A DNA stretch of 64,000 nucleotides from Cubamyces lactineus. Its lineage: Eukaryota; Basidiomycota; Agaricomycetes; Polyporales; Polyporaceae. This document shows, piece by piece, positions 44,339 to 54,611 of this stretch. Position numbers and translations under genes: made by a program. The DNA lies in the NCBI GenBank assembly GCA_022376465.1, contig JACDTU010000009.1, forward strand, positions 1,364,001 through 1,428,000. Reading direction: 5' to 3'. Below the pieces are notes generated by a model that was not told the DNA's origin, made no database searches, and saw only the letters and a list, made by a program, of their open reading frames with translations. Positions within the stretch are counted from its first letter, which is position 1; each line of letters begins with the position of its first letter.

Positions 44339-46170
44339 TCATACAATGGCGAGATCCGCGTCGCCCTCCTGTTTTGCAGAGTCCGGACTATGGGGGTCCT
44401 CATATTCGTCTACGTACCCAATCGTGAGCTCCGAGTCGTCGTCGTCATCCAGTCCCGCGTCGATCGCTCCGCCCACGGACCCAATCATGGCCGACGCGAA
44501 GTGCAGCGTCCCGCTGCCGTACAGGTCGCCCCCAGAGCCACCGAGCTCCGAGTCGGTCGTCTCGAGCCCGGTCGACTTGATGTTGGCGCGCTGAAGCGCG
44601 AGGAGGAACCGGCAGATGATGATGACGGTGAGCCTGTCGATGGGGAGAGAGAAGCGACAGTTTGCCAGAGACAGGGTTGCAAGAGGTAGGTTGGCGGCAT
44701 AGAGAAAGAAGGTAGAGTAGGGCTTACGGTTCTGTGAAGATAGGAATGAGGCTGATGGCCTGGCCGGTGATCAGGTCCTGAGAAGATTCGCGTCAGTGCG
44801 CTGCGGAAGTCGGACGCGCTCCCTCAGTCACAGTTACCTCGGCGAGTAGGGTCAATGTTAGATGGAGTGTGTTCAATATGACAAGGGCCCTGTCGAACCA
44901 TTCCGGCGTCAGCACCTGCTGGCAGTATCGCAGATGTTGGAAGCAATTAAACGTACATGAAGTACACCGTCCCTGAAGGTTACAAGTTATATCCGTGAGT
45001 GGGAAGTGGGATGGCTCATATCGTGATGTTCTACTGACCGTGTAGTACCATCGCCTTCATGAGAGACGACCTGCATCCAGGCAAGCCCCAGCTTAGTCCA
45101 CCTTTGGCGGCATGCCACCATGTCACCGCGAGGACGATGAGTTCTGACACGATGTCAGACACTCAAGAGATGGTTACACCTAGTAGTACCGTAGAGTGCT
45201 CGTCAATGTGCTGCCTCGTGCGCGCTGTGTGGAAGCAACATACCACTACGCAGCCCGGGTTCGTCAGCATGCCGACGGAACCTGAGTCGGAATGCACAAG
45301 ATGTACTCACATCAATGCCTCGTGTGCGGTCTCGTTCGACTCAGCGATGCAACCAATGACAGGTATGTTGGTACCGAATACGCCAATCGCAATGTACACC
45401 CACTTCGATGACGTTCGTCAGCGAGAGTGTAGTGAAGCTAAGGACCGGAACTCGGGATGATGCACACCAGATTTATGGCTACAGGCCCGCAGGCAAGAAT
45501 GAACGTAACGATGGCCAATGTCCGGTTCATGTTACTCAACGCGAGCGTGCGCAAGGCGGAGAAAACTATATGCAGTCGTGTCACTTTGTCGCGGGATGGC
45601 GAGAAAAGGTTTACCTGCAATGGGGAGAAGAATGAAGATCTCCATGATGCCCTCCGCCTTGTTGAGTTTAGAGCAGCTACCGTACAAGGGAGACGGTCAA
45701 CCTAGCGCTAGGCAGCGGAAACGTGGTGGTTACAGACCTCTATTCGAGGTTCCATGTCAGTTACCCGCTGTGATCTCCGATGTAGTAGGATGAAACGTAC
45801 CTGATCCGATAGAGTTAGCATGTAGGTGGCAGCCTCGATCCCGCACCAAGTAACTAACGACGCGTAGCGGATCATGAGGAACAAGACAGCTGCTCCTGTT
45901 TTCTTTTGCATCCATACGTAGCGGACCTCTTGACCGAAAGTGATGGCGTATTCGTAGACCAGTAGGGCTATACACCGGCAAAGAATATGAGTATTAGCCC
46001 CGACGAGACAAAGCGAGAGTCGCACCTATGGGACCGACTGTAACCCAGTTGGCCGTGATGCTGCGTATATATATCGGTCAATGCTGATCCTTTTGATTGC
46101 TTATTAGACTCGCCACATACCCTGCGGAGATAGTTGAGATCCATTCTGCAGGCGAGAGCCCCGCCGACAT
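44339..46170 (-). CDS. DUF6533 family integral membrane protein, right cluster copy 1
   Basis: The ATG at 46170 gives 'MSAGLSPAEWISTISAG'. A short exon 'SITANWVTVGPI' follows, then the signature exon 'YEYAITFGQEVRYVWMQKKT' with a hydrophobic run (45.8-45.99 kb). Then come 'KLNKAEGIMEIFILLPIAG', 'NRTLAIVTFILACGPVAINL', the loop 'VFGTNIPVIGCIAESNETAH', 'SELIVLAVTWWHA' and 'LNTLHLTLTLLAE', and the last exon with 'LTVIIICRFLLALQ' and an acidic tail containing five consecutive Asp, stopping TGA at 44339. About nine introns. Around seven membrane spans are expected, with a cytosolic tail. Function unknown. The frame looks intact throughout. It is the first of three tandem paralogs on this strand. 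Confidence 0.82.
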
Positions 46171-47039
46171 GGCCGCGGTAGGTAGGTGGCGGACGGGGGC
46201 GGATGAAGGGCGAGAAGGGGGTTCGCAGGGCCAGAGGAAGCCATGGGAATGCTGGGTTATAATCGAGTTAGCATTGAATTCAAGCTCCCCGACCGATGCC
46301 ACCGGGGGAAGTGGCGCAACAGCGTATGAGCACGTCTTTGCACCAGCGAGCTGCCTTAGGTATCGGCGATCGCAGATTGTGTCCGCCACAGTGCGGGCGC
46401 TGCCCAGCTAATGCTGCCGTCGGATCCTGAGCGAGTCATGCAATGCGCATCCGAGTCGCTTGGGCATCCCCGATTCATATCGCAGGATGGACGTCCTCGG
46501 ATGCACTTGCACTGTCGATGTCCTTCCACGATGAGGTAAGATGTCAACCGAAGGCGCTACACAGACGAAGCCTATACCTCACATCCGTCATCCTCAGTTC
46601 GAGGCGCGCTCCCGGACCCAGTTCCCCCCTGACGACCCATACATGGGTACATTTGAGCGGCAAGCAGGGAGCTTAGACACGACGGCCGGATTGCTCGGTG
46701 CCTAAGTATCCAGTGTCTACTCATCACTGATTGCGTGAGTATGTATGTGGTGGCTTCGGAGGGCCAGACGCTCATAGAGGACGCTTCCGTAAATCTTCGC
46801 GGCCTCGTGTCGGGACGCTCTTCCATTCTCGCGACGCTCGCGTGCCGCACCAGCGTATACGGATGACTCGGTGCGCGATGGACACGGTTCCGAGTGCTGC
46901 ATAACGTGTGTCTCTTCAAGACTCATGTGAGAAGTCGAATGCGTTCGGCACTGGCATACCTATGGTCTCCAGAGAAAGGCGAGGGGGTCGTACGACGAGA
47001 CACTAACAGATTAGACGATACAGTGAACATGAATCGCCC
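46171..47039. other. Intergenic spacer in DUF6533 cluster
   Basis: About 870 bp between the start of one DUF6533 gene and the stop of the next. No gene supported; presumed promoter of the 46170 start. Confidence 0.5.
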
Positions 47040-48827
47040 TCAAGCGTGCATTTGTCGCGATTCTTGGCCAGTGTCTTCTTCGGATTGACCTATGAGCGTC
47101 AATGTGCCGCCGAACGCATCGTCGTTCCTATCGTTCACGGAGCCCTCGTCGTGTTCGATGTCGACGACTCCCCCCATGGAGCCCATTATCGCGAGCTCGG
47201 CGAAGCGCAGGCTCCCACCGTACTCCCCGCCACGGCCGAGTTGCGAGTCCGCCGTTTCTTGGCCGGTTATCTTGACGTTAGCGGATTGCAGCGCGAGGAG
47301 AAAGCGGCAAATGATGATGACGGTGAGTCTATCATGCGCGAGGGGATTTCAGATCAGCCTAACGAAGAATCACGCCGTCCAACAGAGAACACTGACGGAT
47401 CAGTAAACAGAGGCACTAGACTGACAGCCTGCTGCGCAGTGATGTCCTGAAGTTATATCAATGAGAGCGCTGAGATTGGACGCATCTATTACGTGGACTT
47501 ACTTGAGACAGTAAGGTGAGTGCGAGGTGTAGGCCGTTGAGGATCAGTAGTGCGCTGATATTCAACGTCAGTTGCATTGATCGTCACCCCGGTGAGCGAT
47601 TAAGTCGTTATCTCACAGGAAGTACGTCGTTCCTAGAAGCCGCCGCCAGTCAGCCACGTCGCCTTTGTGAGGTGTTAGATACTCACCACGGAGAACCATC
47701 GTTCTCACCAGGGAGGATTTGCAACCGGGAATTCCTCGAGCGCGCCAAGTCATCCCACCGCGCGTGGCGTACCACCAAGTTATCGCAAGTACGAGGATGT
47801 CGGATGCTATAGCGCAAGAACGCGACACGGAAACACCTGAAATGTCACCCAAGTCGTGAGCGTTGCTGCGTCACGCACATACACGTGGACATCTGACCGC
47901 TGTGAAGGATAGTCAATGAATATGTCGCTCGAGCGAGACAAATGAGTAATAGCTCACATTCGTGCCTCGCGTGCAGTTTCGTTGGACGCTGTGGTACATC
48001 CAACAATAGGCCTCTCGAGCCCGTATATACCGGCACCGATGTAAATCCACTACCGTCCATGGGGATCAGAAAGGTGATCGTCTCTCGCGGTGGATGTCGA
48101 CCGTACCAAATTGATAGCGAATGGGCCAGATGCGAGGATGAATACGAGGGCAGCTAGCTGCCAATTCATGCCGCTCAGTGCGAGGGCACGCAGTGCAGCG
48201 AAGGCTATATACGTGTCGAACATGAACCTCTATCATGCAGGGGAGAGATAGCAGGACCCACCGCCGATAGGAAGGTAGAGGATGATTTCCATCAGCGCTT
48301 GTGTCTTGTCTAGTAGTGTGCAGCTGCATGCCATGGACAATGTCAAGAGGATCTCGTGATCGGAGTGTCAAGATATCTGAACCTCTGAAGCCAAAGGATC
48401 AGGATTCGACATCTAAATATGATGGCGGAAGCAGGGGGAGGACTCGCTTACTTCTATAGGTAGGCTCTGTACGTAGGTTATGGCTTCGAGTCCGCACCAG
48501 GTCATCAAGCCCATGTAGCGGATGATGAGGAATAGTATGGATGCCCCGGTCTTCTTCCTCATCCATATGTAGCGAATTTCGTCATCTAAAGTGATGACAT
48601 AGTCATACGCCAACAAAGCTGTCCCTCAATTAGCACGGGAGTAGTACGAGCGTCTGCGCTCACGCGCACTCACTGATAGGTCCCGCAGCGACTATATTGA
48701 CTGTGAGCCTGTCCAGGGAGCCAAGGAAAAGAGAGGTCAATCAACCTAAGTGGAAACACCTCGCAAGTATAGAGGATACTCACCCTGCAGATATGATTGG
48801 AACGAGCTCGGACTCTGGGAGTTCCAT
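47040..48827 (-). CDS. DUF6533 family integral membrane protein, right cluster copy 2
   Basis: The ATG at 48827 gives 'MELPESELVPIISAG', followed by 'LTVNIVAAGPI' and the signature 'YDYVITLDDEIRYIWMRKKT' (48.5-48.62 kb). Later exons give 'LLDKTQALMEIILYLPIGG', 'NWQLAALVFILASGPFAINL', the loop 'IYGLERPIVGCTTASNETAR', 'SDILVLAITWWYATRGG' and 'LILNGLHLALTLLSQ', and the last exon with 'LTVIIICRFLLALQSANV' and an acidic/Gly-rich tail, stopping TGA at 47040. The exon order matches the neighbour at 44339-46170 one to one, so they arose by tandem duplication. Its tail is longer and different. No disabling change was seen. Function unknown. Confidence 0.82.
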
Positions 48828-49900
48828 CGCCGTGCTGCTCTGTCGTCCAGAGTCGAGTACAAGAGAAATCAGCAAGACGTGAGGCAGAGTTTGCTCTTCT
48901 ATACGGACGGCCGTGTGAAGGCCCATTCGTTAGTTTGTACAAGCAGTCGCCACAGGGCACGAGGCCGGGGGTGGCGCAGTGACGGGATGTCACCTACTTG
49001 AGCAGAAGGGCGAACCATTTTGGCACGGGCGAGGCGTGACGCGCAGGCTCTGGCTCTAGACATACGACGGCTTTGCGATATTAGGGAGTGGAATTAGCTA
49101 TTACTTGCATTCGTGCCAATGGTCCGGCCAGTGACTCACGAGCGTTGAACGTCGAGCTTGACTGGCATTACAGTGACACCTGCGCGGTCATTGCGGTTCC
49201 GTCGATGTCAAGGATCCGTCTGCGTCTTCCGATTCCCGTCGGAAGACCTGAGTGTTCATGGCTTATAGAAGATCAAGACGGAGAGCTTTGTGGGTCAGCG
49301 TGGCATAAAAGACACATGATGACGAACGAACGACGGCAACACAGAGCGGCGACGAGTAGGGTTCTTGTTGATGATTCAACGAGGGCACATCGGGGATATC
49401 GCAGGAGAAGGATATTAGGAGACACACAAGAGATTGATACCAAGGCTTGCAGACATGCAAGAAGGAAAGCATCGTAACAGCGACGCAGATGAGGGTCCCT
49501 GCAGAGATCGCGATTCGCTTTCTGAGGTGCAGTAGGTGCGTACTGCATAGTTTCGCCCTATTCAACTGAACACAGATAGTGTCGTGCGATAGTACGCAGA
49601 GCTAAGGTCGAGCAATGATTGCAGAAGAGAACAAACATGTTTGTAGACGTCTGACCATTGTGCGGGACTACCCCCGGCGTCTGTTTTCAGGCGCCCATCG
49701 TCGCCAGCGGCTCGAACGAGGCCGCAAAGTGTCAGCCTGAAGCATCAACGTCAACTCGTGGGCCTATGTGCCCATGATGGGATCTGCCACCGTTTAGTCA
49801 TCCTCGTTCGCAGAGGCGTTCGTAGACGAGTAGGTCGTCGCTCCTTGCGTCTATGCGCGCGGACTCGGAGCGCACATCGTCCCAGTAACATGATTAACTG
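48828..49900. other. Intergenic spacer in DUF6533 cluster
   Basis: About 1.1 kb. A frame at 49263-49565 (minus) has a hydrophobic stretch but no DUF6533 signature and no start context. I support no gene. Confidence 0.45.
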
Positions 49901-51611
49901 TCACCGCGAAGCGATCGTCCGCATCTCTTCCGAGTCATCCCCGCGCAGTGTGCTCCCTTCTGACGAGTAGCCTCCGATAGAACCGCCCATCGGTCCGACG
50001 ACGACTGTAGCGAAGCGCAACGTGCCTACCTCGAGGCCTGTGTCGGTACCGTGCTGCCAGTTATCGTTCAGCGTTAGGTTGCTGGGGTCGGAAGAGGTGG
50101 TTTGCATGTGCGCCGACTGGAGCGCGAGGAGGAAGCGGCAGATGAGCATCGCAGAAAGCCTGAGAGATAAAGGATGAGCTTCGGGATCGGGGTACGCGAT
50201 AGAGGGACGACAGGTAGATGTCGTATTGTAGACAAACTTACGGGTCGGTGAAGAGGGTCACTAGACTGATGGGCTGGACTGGGGCGAACTAAGGCAACGG
50301 CTATGTGAGTGAAATCATTCCACGGGCTCTAGTTAGAAGGGAAACTGACATCGGAGAGCAGGGTCAAGATGAGATGGAGAGCGTTCAGAATCAGATGAGC
50401 CCTATCTCAGCGTGAGCACATCTGACGGCGGGGATCGCGCCATGTACCATAGTGTTACGCACAGAAAGTATATCATCCCTGCGGGAATGCAGCGTTTATC
50501 AGTACTTTCATGAGAAGAATTCGAGTGTACGACGAACCATGGAGCACCATCACCCTAGCAAGAGGTTGCCTGAATCCGCCAACTCGGATGGTGGTACGAA
50601 ACGTCCCGCCTCTTGCTGTGTACCACCAAGTAGCCGCTATAACGAGCACGTCCGCTAGTATAGCGCACGAGCGTGAGACGCATACACCTATGGCAGCGAT
50701 TGAGATCGTATGAGTAACTTCGCGCAGCACCTCTCAGAAGCATACCCACCCCTGCAAGAAAACCGTAGTCAGCAGATGCATGACGAATTGAGCGTTTTTT
50801 ATCTCACAATCGAGCCTCAAAATCCGTCTGGTTGGTGCTGCCAATACATCCGACGAGTGGAACATTGACTCCAAAAGTACCGACGCCGATTAGTGTCCAC
50901 TGCGTGAACAGGCGCTAGTGAGTCAAGGATTGATGTTCGAACGTTGGTTGAATCGCAGACGGAGAGAAACGTACGAGATTGATCACGAAGGGCCCGCATG
51001 CGAGGATAAAGATGGGTACAGCCAATTTCCAGTTCATGCCACTGAGAGCGAGGACACGCAAGGCGGGGAACGCTGGTCGATGTAACGATATCAATCCCTG
51101 GACGGCGGCTAGAGCGACTGATGCATACCTGCCCAAGCGACGTACTGTATAATTTCGGCGCTGAATTGCGCTCGAGTAATCGCTGTGCAGCTACGTAGAT
51201 GATGCCGCTGGGTCAGATACCCTCAGGGACAACCTGACCGCACGAACCACACCTCTATATGCAAGTCAACCCTGAGGTTTTGAATTGACGAGACGGATAG
51301 ACATACGTGATCGGATAGGTTGGACACATAAGCCATACTCGGAAGCAGCACGAGAGAGAATAAAGCATAGTAGCGAATCATGATGTATAGAATGGATGCG
51401 CTCGTCCTCTTACGCGCCCAGATGCATCGTACTTCTTGATCGAAGGTGATCAGGAAATCGTAGAGGGGCAAGATTATCGACGCCAGGCTGACTCTGTTGT
51501 CCAGAAGCCTGTACAACGAGTTAGATCCACAACATCAGGACTCCGGATGAAGAACACGCACGTCGAGGAGATCGTTGCAACCAAAGCGGGGTCCAGGGGT
51601 GAGGCCGACAT
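49901..51611 (-). CDS. DUF6533 family integral membrane protein, right cluster copy 3
   Basis: The ATG at 51611 gives 'MSASPLDPALVATISST'. The signature exon reads 'YDFLITFDQEVRCIWARKRT' with a following hydrophobic run (51.3-51.5 kb). Then 'ITRAQFSAEIIQYVAWAG', 'NWKLAVPIFILACGPFVINL', the loop 'FGVNVPLVGCIGSTNQTD', 'CAILADVLVIAATWWYTARGG', 'LILNALHLILTLLSD' and 'PVQPISLVTLFTDP', and the last exon with 'MLICRFLLALQSAHM' and a Ser/Thr/Asp tail, stopping TGA at 49901. It is closer to the left copy (5731) in its signature motif (ITFDQE) than its two neighbours are. The frame seems intact, although the exon preceding 'LILNALH' is hard to delimit. Confidence 0.8.
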
Positions 51612-53164
51612 GGCGTGATGAGCAGCGTGCGACACAGAACTACAAAGAACGCAGAACGGTGACTCTTCGGGTACTCGGTCTTCATATACTACCCAGAGGT
51701 TGACGTATCCGACGTGACCGGAAGGTCGGAGTGAGCCACACGACAAGGGCTTCGGGGAAGAACTCAATCTACGCCTGGCACGCCACCTATCGTGGGTGAA
51801 CCTCGTATTCCACGTTTTCCAAGCAGATGACAGATAAGGGTCAGATGTGGATGCTATCGCGCTCATGTCAGAAAGGCACTACGATACTGTATGTAGTATG
51901 TTGACCACGCAGATCTGAATGATTTGCCTCGAAATGGTGGCATGCATTGTCTTGTGGACTTTCAAGGTTTGCGAGCGGCAGCTTGATTCCACAGGTGTGG
52001 TATGTCGAAGGGCTTGGCGAATGACTCAACTGGAAAAGGCTCCGGAGGATTGTCCAGTAGTAGGGCGTCCATCCGTGACGCTCGAGACAGTCCCCATGGC
52101 AGAAAGCAACAAGATGAAGCACATAAGAAAGCGACTTGGGTGTCAAAGTAGACGATGACCGGTAAGGACAGTCGGGCGTCTGATAATTGTTGCCTTCGGG
52201 AGTCCAATATCTGCGTCCACGAGCGAACTCGACGTGTGTAGAATCGTACGCCGGTCTTAGGGCGCGGTCCGAATAGGATCCAGTAAGCCCGGGGGTGATT
52301 TGTACACGTCAACGCCACCATGACTCAAGTACTCACCCGCAGTACAGTAACGGCAGGCAAGCAATGGATGCGTTGCGAGCAGGCCGCCGCTGATCAACGC
52401 TACGAAGTAGATCAATAGTGACTGTTGAGGTTCTCACAGCTACTCAGCAAGAAGAACCGCTCGGGATCGGAGAATTGCATGCCATCACAGCTCTCAAGGT
52501 CAGCCCGAAGGCTTTGGCAGACACCTTATACATGCTTCTCTGCATGGGGCGTTCGGCGACAACACGCGTCCAAACGGCCTGGGTCCAGTACTCCACAGCT
52601 TGGCGCCCTCATATCCGAGAACCTCCAAACTTTGTCGCCGCGCTGAACTGCATGCTCGTCATCAGGAGGCACAACGAAGAATAACGCAGTGGAAGCGCCG
52701 CACTTCCTCTACAATAGCAGCGCCGATCGTCTGCAAATCGCTCGTTGGTCGCTCGTGTCCGATGTGCATATACTCAGCGAAACGCGGAAGATCTTACTCG
52801 TGGCGGCTCAGGCAACTAACGCCTCGCACGCGTTGATACAAATGCACTGATTGCAACGCACAGATAGCACTGACGATGTTAGTAGAAAGCTACGAGGGAA
52901 GTGCGTACCGCGCAACCCGATCGGGAATTAACTCGATGGGCCTCTGCTCAAGGGAAGCTGGGTTCGACTGAACATGCCGATCGTCCTTGTAACGTATCGA
53001 ACGTGGTCTGGATGAAGGGTTATTGCAGTCGAGCTACTGGCTGGGAATCGGGACCAGGAAGGTGTCAAAGCATTCCAAGCGAACTCGTACACTCAGTCGA
53101 CTCAACTACTCTCAGCTGCGACGTCCCCTCATATTTCCATCCTTCCCTCTCCCGAGCGGCTGCC
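51612..53164. other. Gene-poor region upstream of the decayed secreted-protein copy
   Basis: A minus stretch near 52330-52425 reads 'LLIYFVALISGGLLATHPLL' before a GTGAGT and could be a membrane-protein relic. 52466-52540 has weak similarity to 62990-63060. From about 53060 to 53164 the sequence aligns with the 5' region of secreted protein copy 6. No intact gene. Confidence 0.4.
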
Positions 53165-53683
53165 AGGCACTTCTCCAGCATCGTCGCTTCGCCGGTCTCC
53201 CTGCGGCCATGCCATCCTAGCTCGTCGCGCGGGCAATGGCAGTTTCGGAACGGCCAAATGTTCCGGATGCAGTTCGATGGGAGTGCTGGTGACTTCGAGT
53301 GGTGACATCAGAACCTTTGGCACTTCTACACCCAGATCCACGTACTGACACCACTTCCATGCGTCGCGTGTTGAAAGTGGTTTGATGCAACGACTTATAG
53401 GGCGTGCAAGGCAAGAGATGTAAGCCGTTGTGCGCCCGATGATGCTAGCCACATCGTACTCACGGGGCGAGCGTGCGTCGTCCTCTTCCATCTCTCTACT
53501 TGTGACTCTGAGACTGCGATTGCTGACCGTCTCTATTTGTAAAATCAGGATATGACGTCGAGCATCGTATAGGCTTGCAACTCTCACACGCTCCCCTTGA
53601 CATGCCTTCGAGACGATCATATTTGCGGCGAGTCCAACGCGGCATCAAACACAAAGACGGCAGCCCGGATTACAGCCTTCGTG
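53165..53683 (+). pseudogene. Decayed copy of the small secreted six-cysteine protein gene
   Basis: This plus-strand segment aligns by eye over its whole length with array copy 6 (and copy 1). Exon 1 equivalent is 53165-53337: the ATG is now AGG, 'CTTCTCCAGCATCGTCGCT' is kept, and the 'CACCCAGAT' end of exon 1 is kept but its GT donor is lost. Exon 2 equivalent is 53401-53472 (72 nt against 73), with the TAG acceptor and a GTGCGTCG donor identical to that of copy 1. Exon 3 equivalent is 53549-53683 (135 nt against 136), including 'ACACGCTCCCCTT' and a final 'TACAGCCTTCGTG' followed by GTACGT. Many indels and stops destroy the frame. It is in opposite orientation to the array and closest to subclass A. 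Confidence 0.85.
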
Positions 53684-53974
53684 GTACGTGCTGCCAGTGA
53701 GCGTAGTTTTCACCGGTCTCTTCCCTCGCTACTATAAGACCCACTTATCTTCTGAACGAGTGTTGCGCTCATTGGCCTTGCTTCGTGACCATTGGATAAG
53801 TGCTACTCAGACGATGTGAGGGATGTTGATAGAGGAGTACCGTGAGCCCATTCGCCCTAGCATCGAAATCCTGCGACTACGTCTTCAGAAGGATCTAACT
53901 GGTGAGTTACGAGAGTTAGTAGAAGTAGCCTAGCCGAGTGTTGCGTCCGATTGGGTTAACGAGAGGCGGTCCAG
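53684..53974. other. Spacer between decayed secreted-protein copy and LINE
   Basis: About 290 bp. A 'GCGTAGTTTTC' at 53708-53718 could be the remnant of the 8-nt last exon of the decayed gene. Otherwise nothing. Confidence 0.4.
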
Positions 53975-54031
53975 AGGAGGAGGAGGAGATACAATTGAGC
54001 AGACGGGAGCCTACTGCCCTCAATGGTCACA
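53975..54031 (-). repeat. Shared LINE 3' end with (TCC)n tail, minus copy
   Basis: Read on the minus strand, a 42-base unique segment starting TGTGACCATTGAGGGCAGT and ending TGTAT runs into four to five CTC units. The same sequence with one mismatch is at 62572-62635 on the plus strand, followed by about seven units. In both cases it lies at the 3' end of a reverse transcriptase element. Confidence 0.9.
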
Positions 54032-54611
54032 GAGCTTGGGTGGGCTTTTCTTTTCTTTGAATCCTCGTTTATTGCCCTGCAGGGCCGGGCCCTATGGTAG
54101 GCGATGTAGCGCGTGTAGGTACCAGTGGACGAGCAATGTGGTCCTCTGTCGTATGTAGGGGGGGGGGTGGCGAGGGAGCGCCGCATGCAATAGTATGTGA
54201 ATATAGGCTATAGGTTGAGAGGGAGGACAGAAGTGAGAAAGCAAGGAGACGTAGAGGCAAGGGGAAAAAGAGAAGAGAAAAGGGGGGGGGTCGCGCCAGC
54301 CACACCGCGCCGGCCACAGTGGCAGGGCACCGGGTTCTAAACCTCTCCGCACTTCTGGATAGCGACTGCGCTTCCGGGCTTCATGCCTCTTGCTGCGGGA
54401 GGGGTACGCGCGCGTGGCAGACACCGACGCGGCGTCAGAACTCCCCCGGCCCCAACGCGGAGGTTATGTGGGCGGCGTGCCCGGTAACTACAGAAACCGA
54501 AGCAAATGGAAAAAACAAGTGCAGAGGCGTATGTAGGGGCGCGCTGTGAGGGAGGGCACCTGGTGGGGGGTGGGTCAGCAAGCCGCACAACGAAAGGGAG
54601 GAGGAGTGTGC

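Noticed and set aside
53684..53975. Target-site duplication for the LINE
   Set aside because: I compared sequence after the (TCC)n tail with the 60.3-60.5 kb side and saw no convincing direct repeat, partly because the 5' end is not defined.
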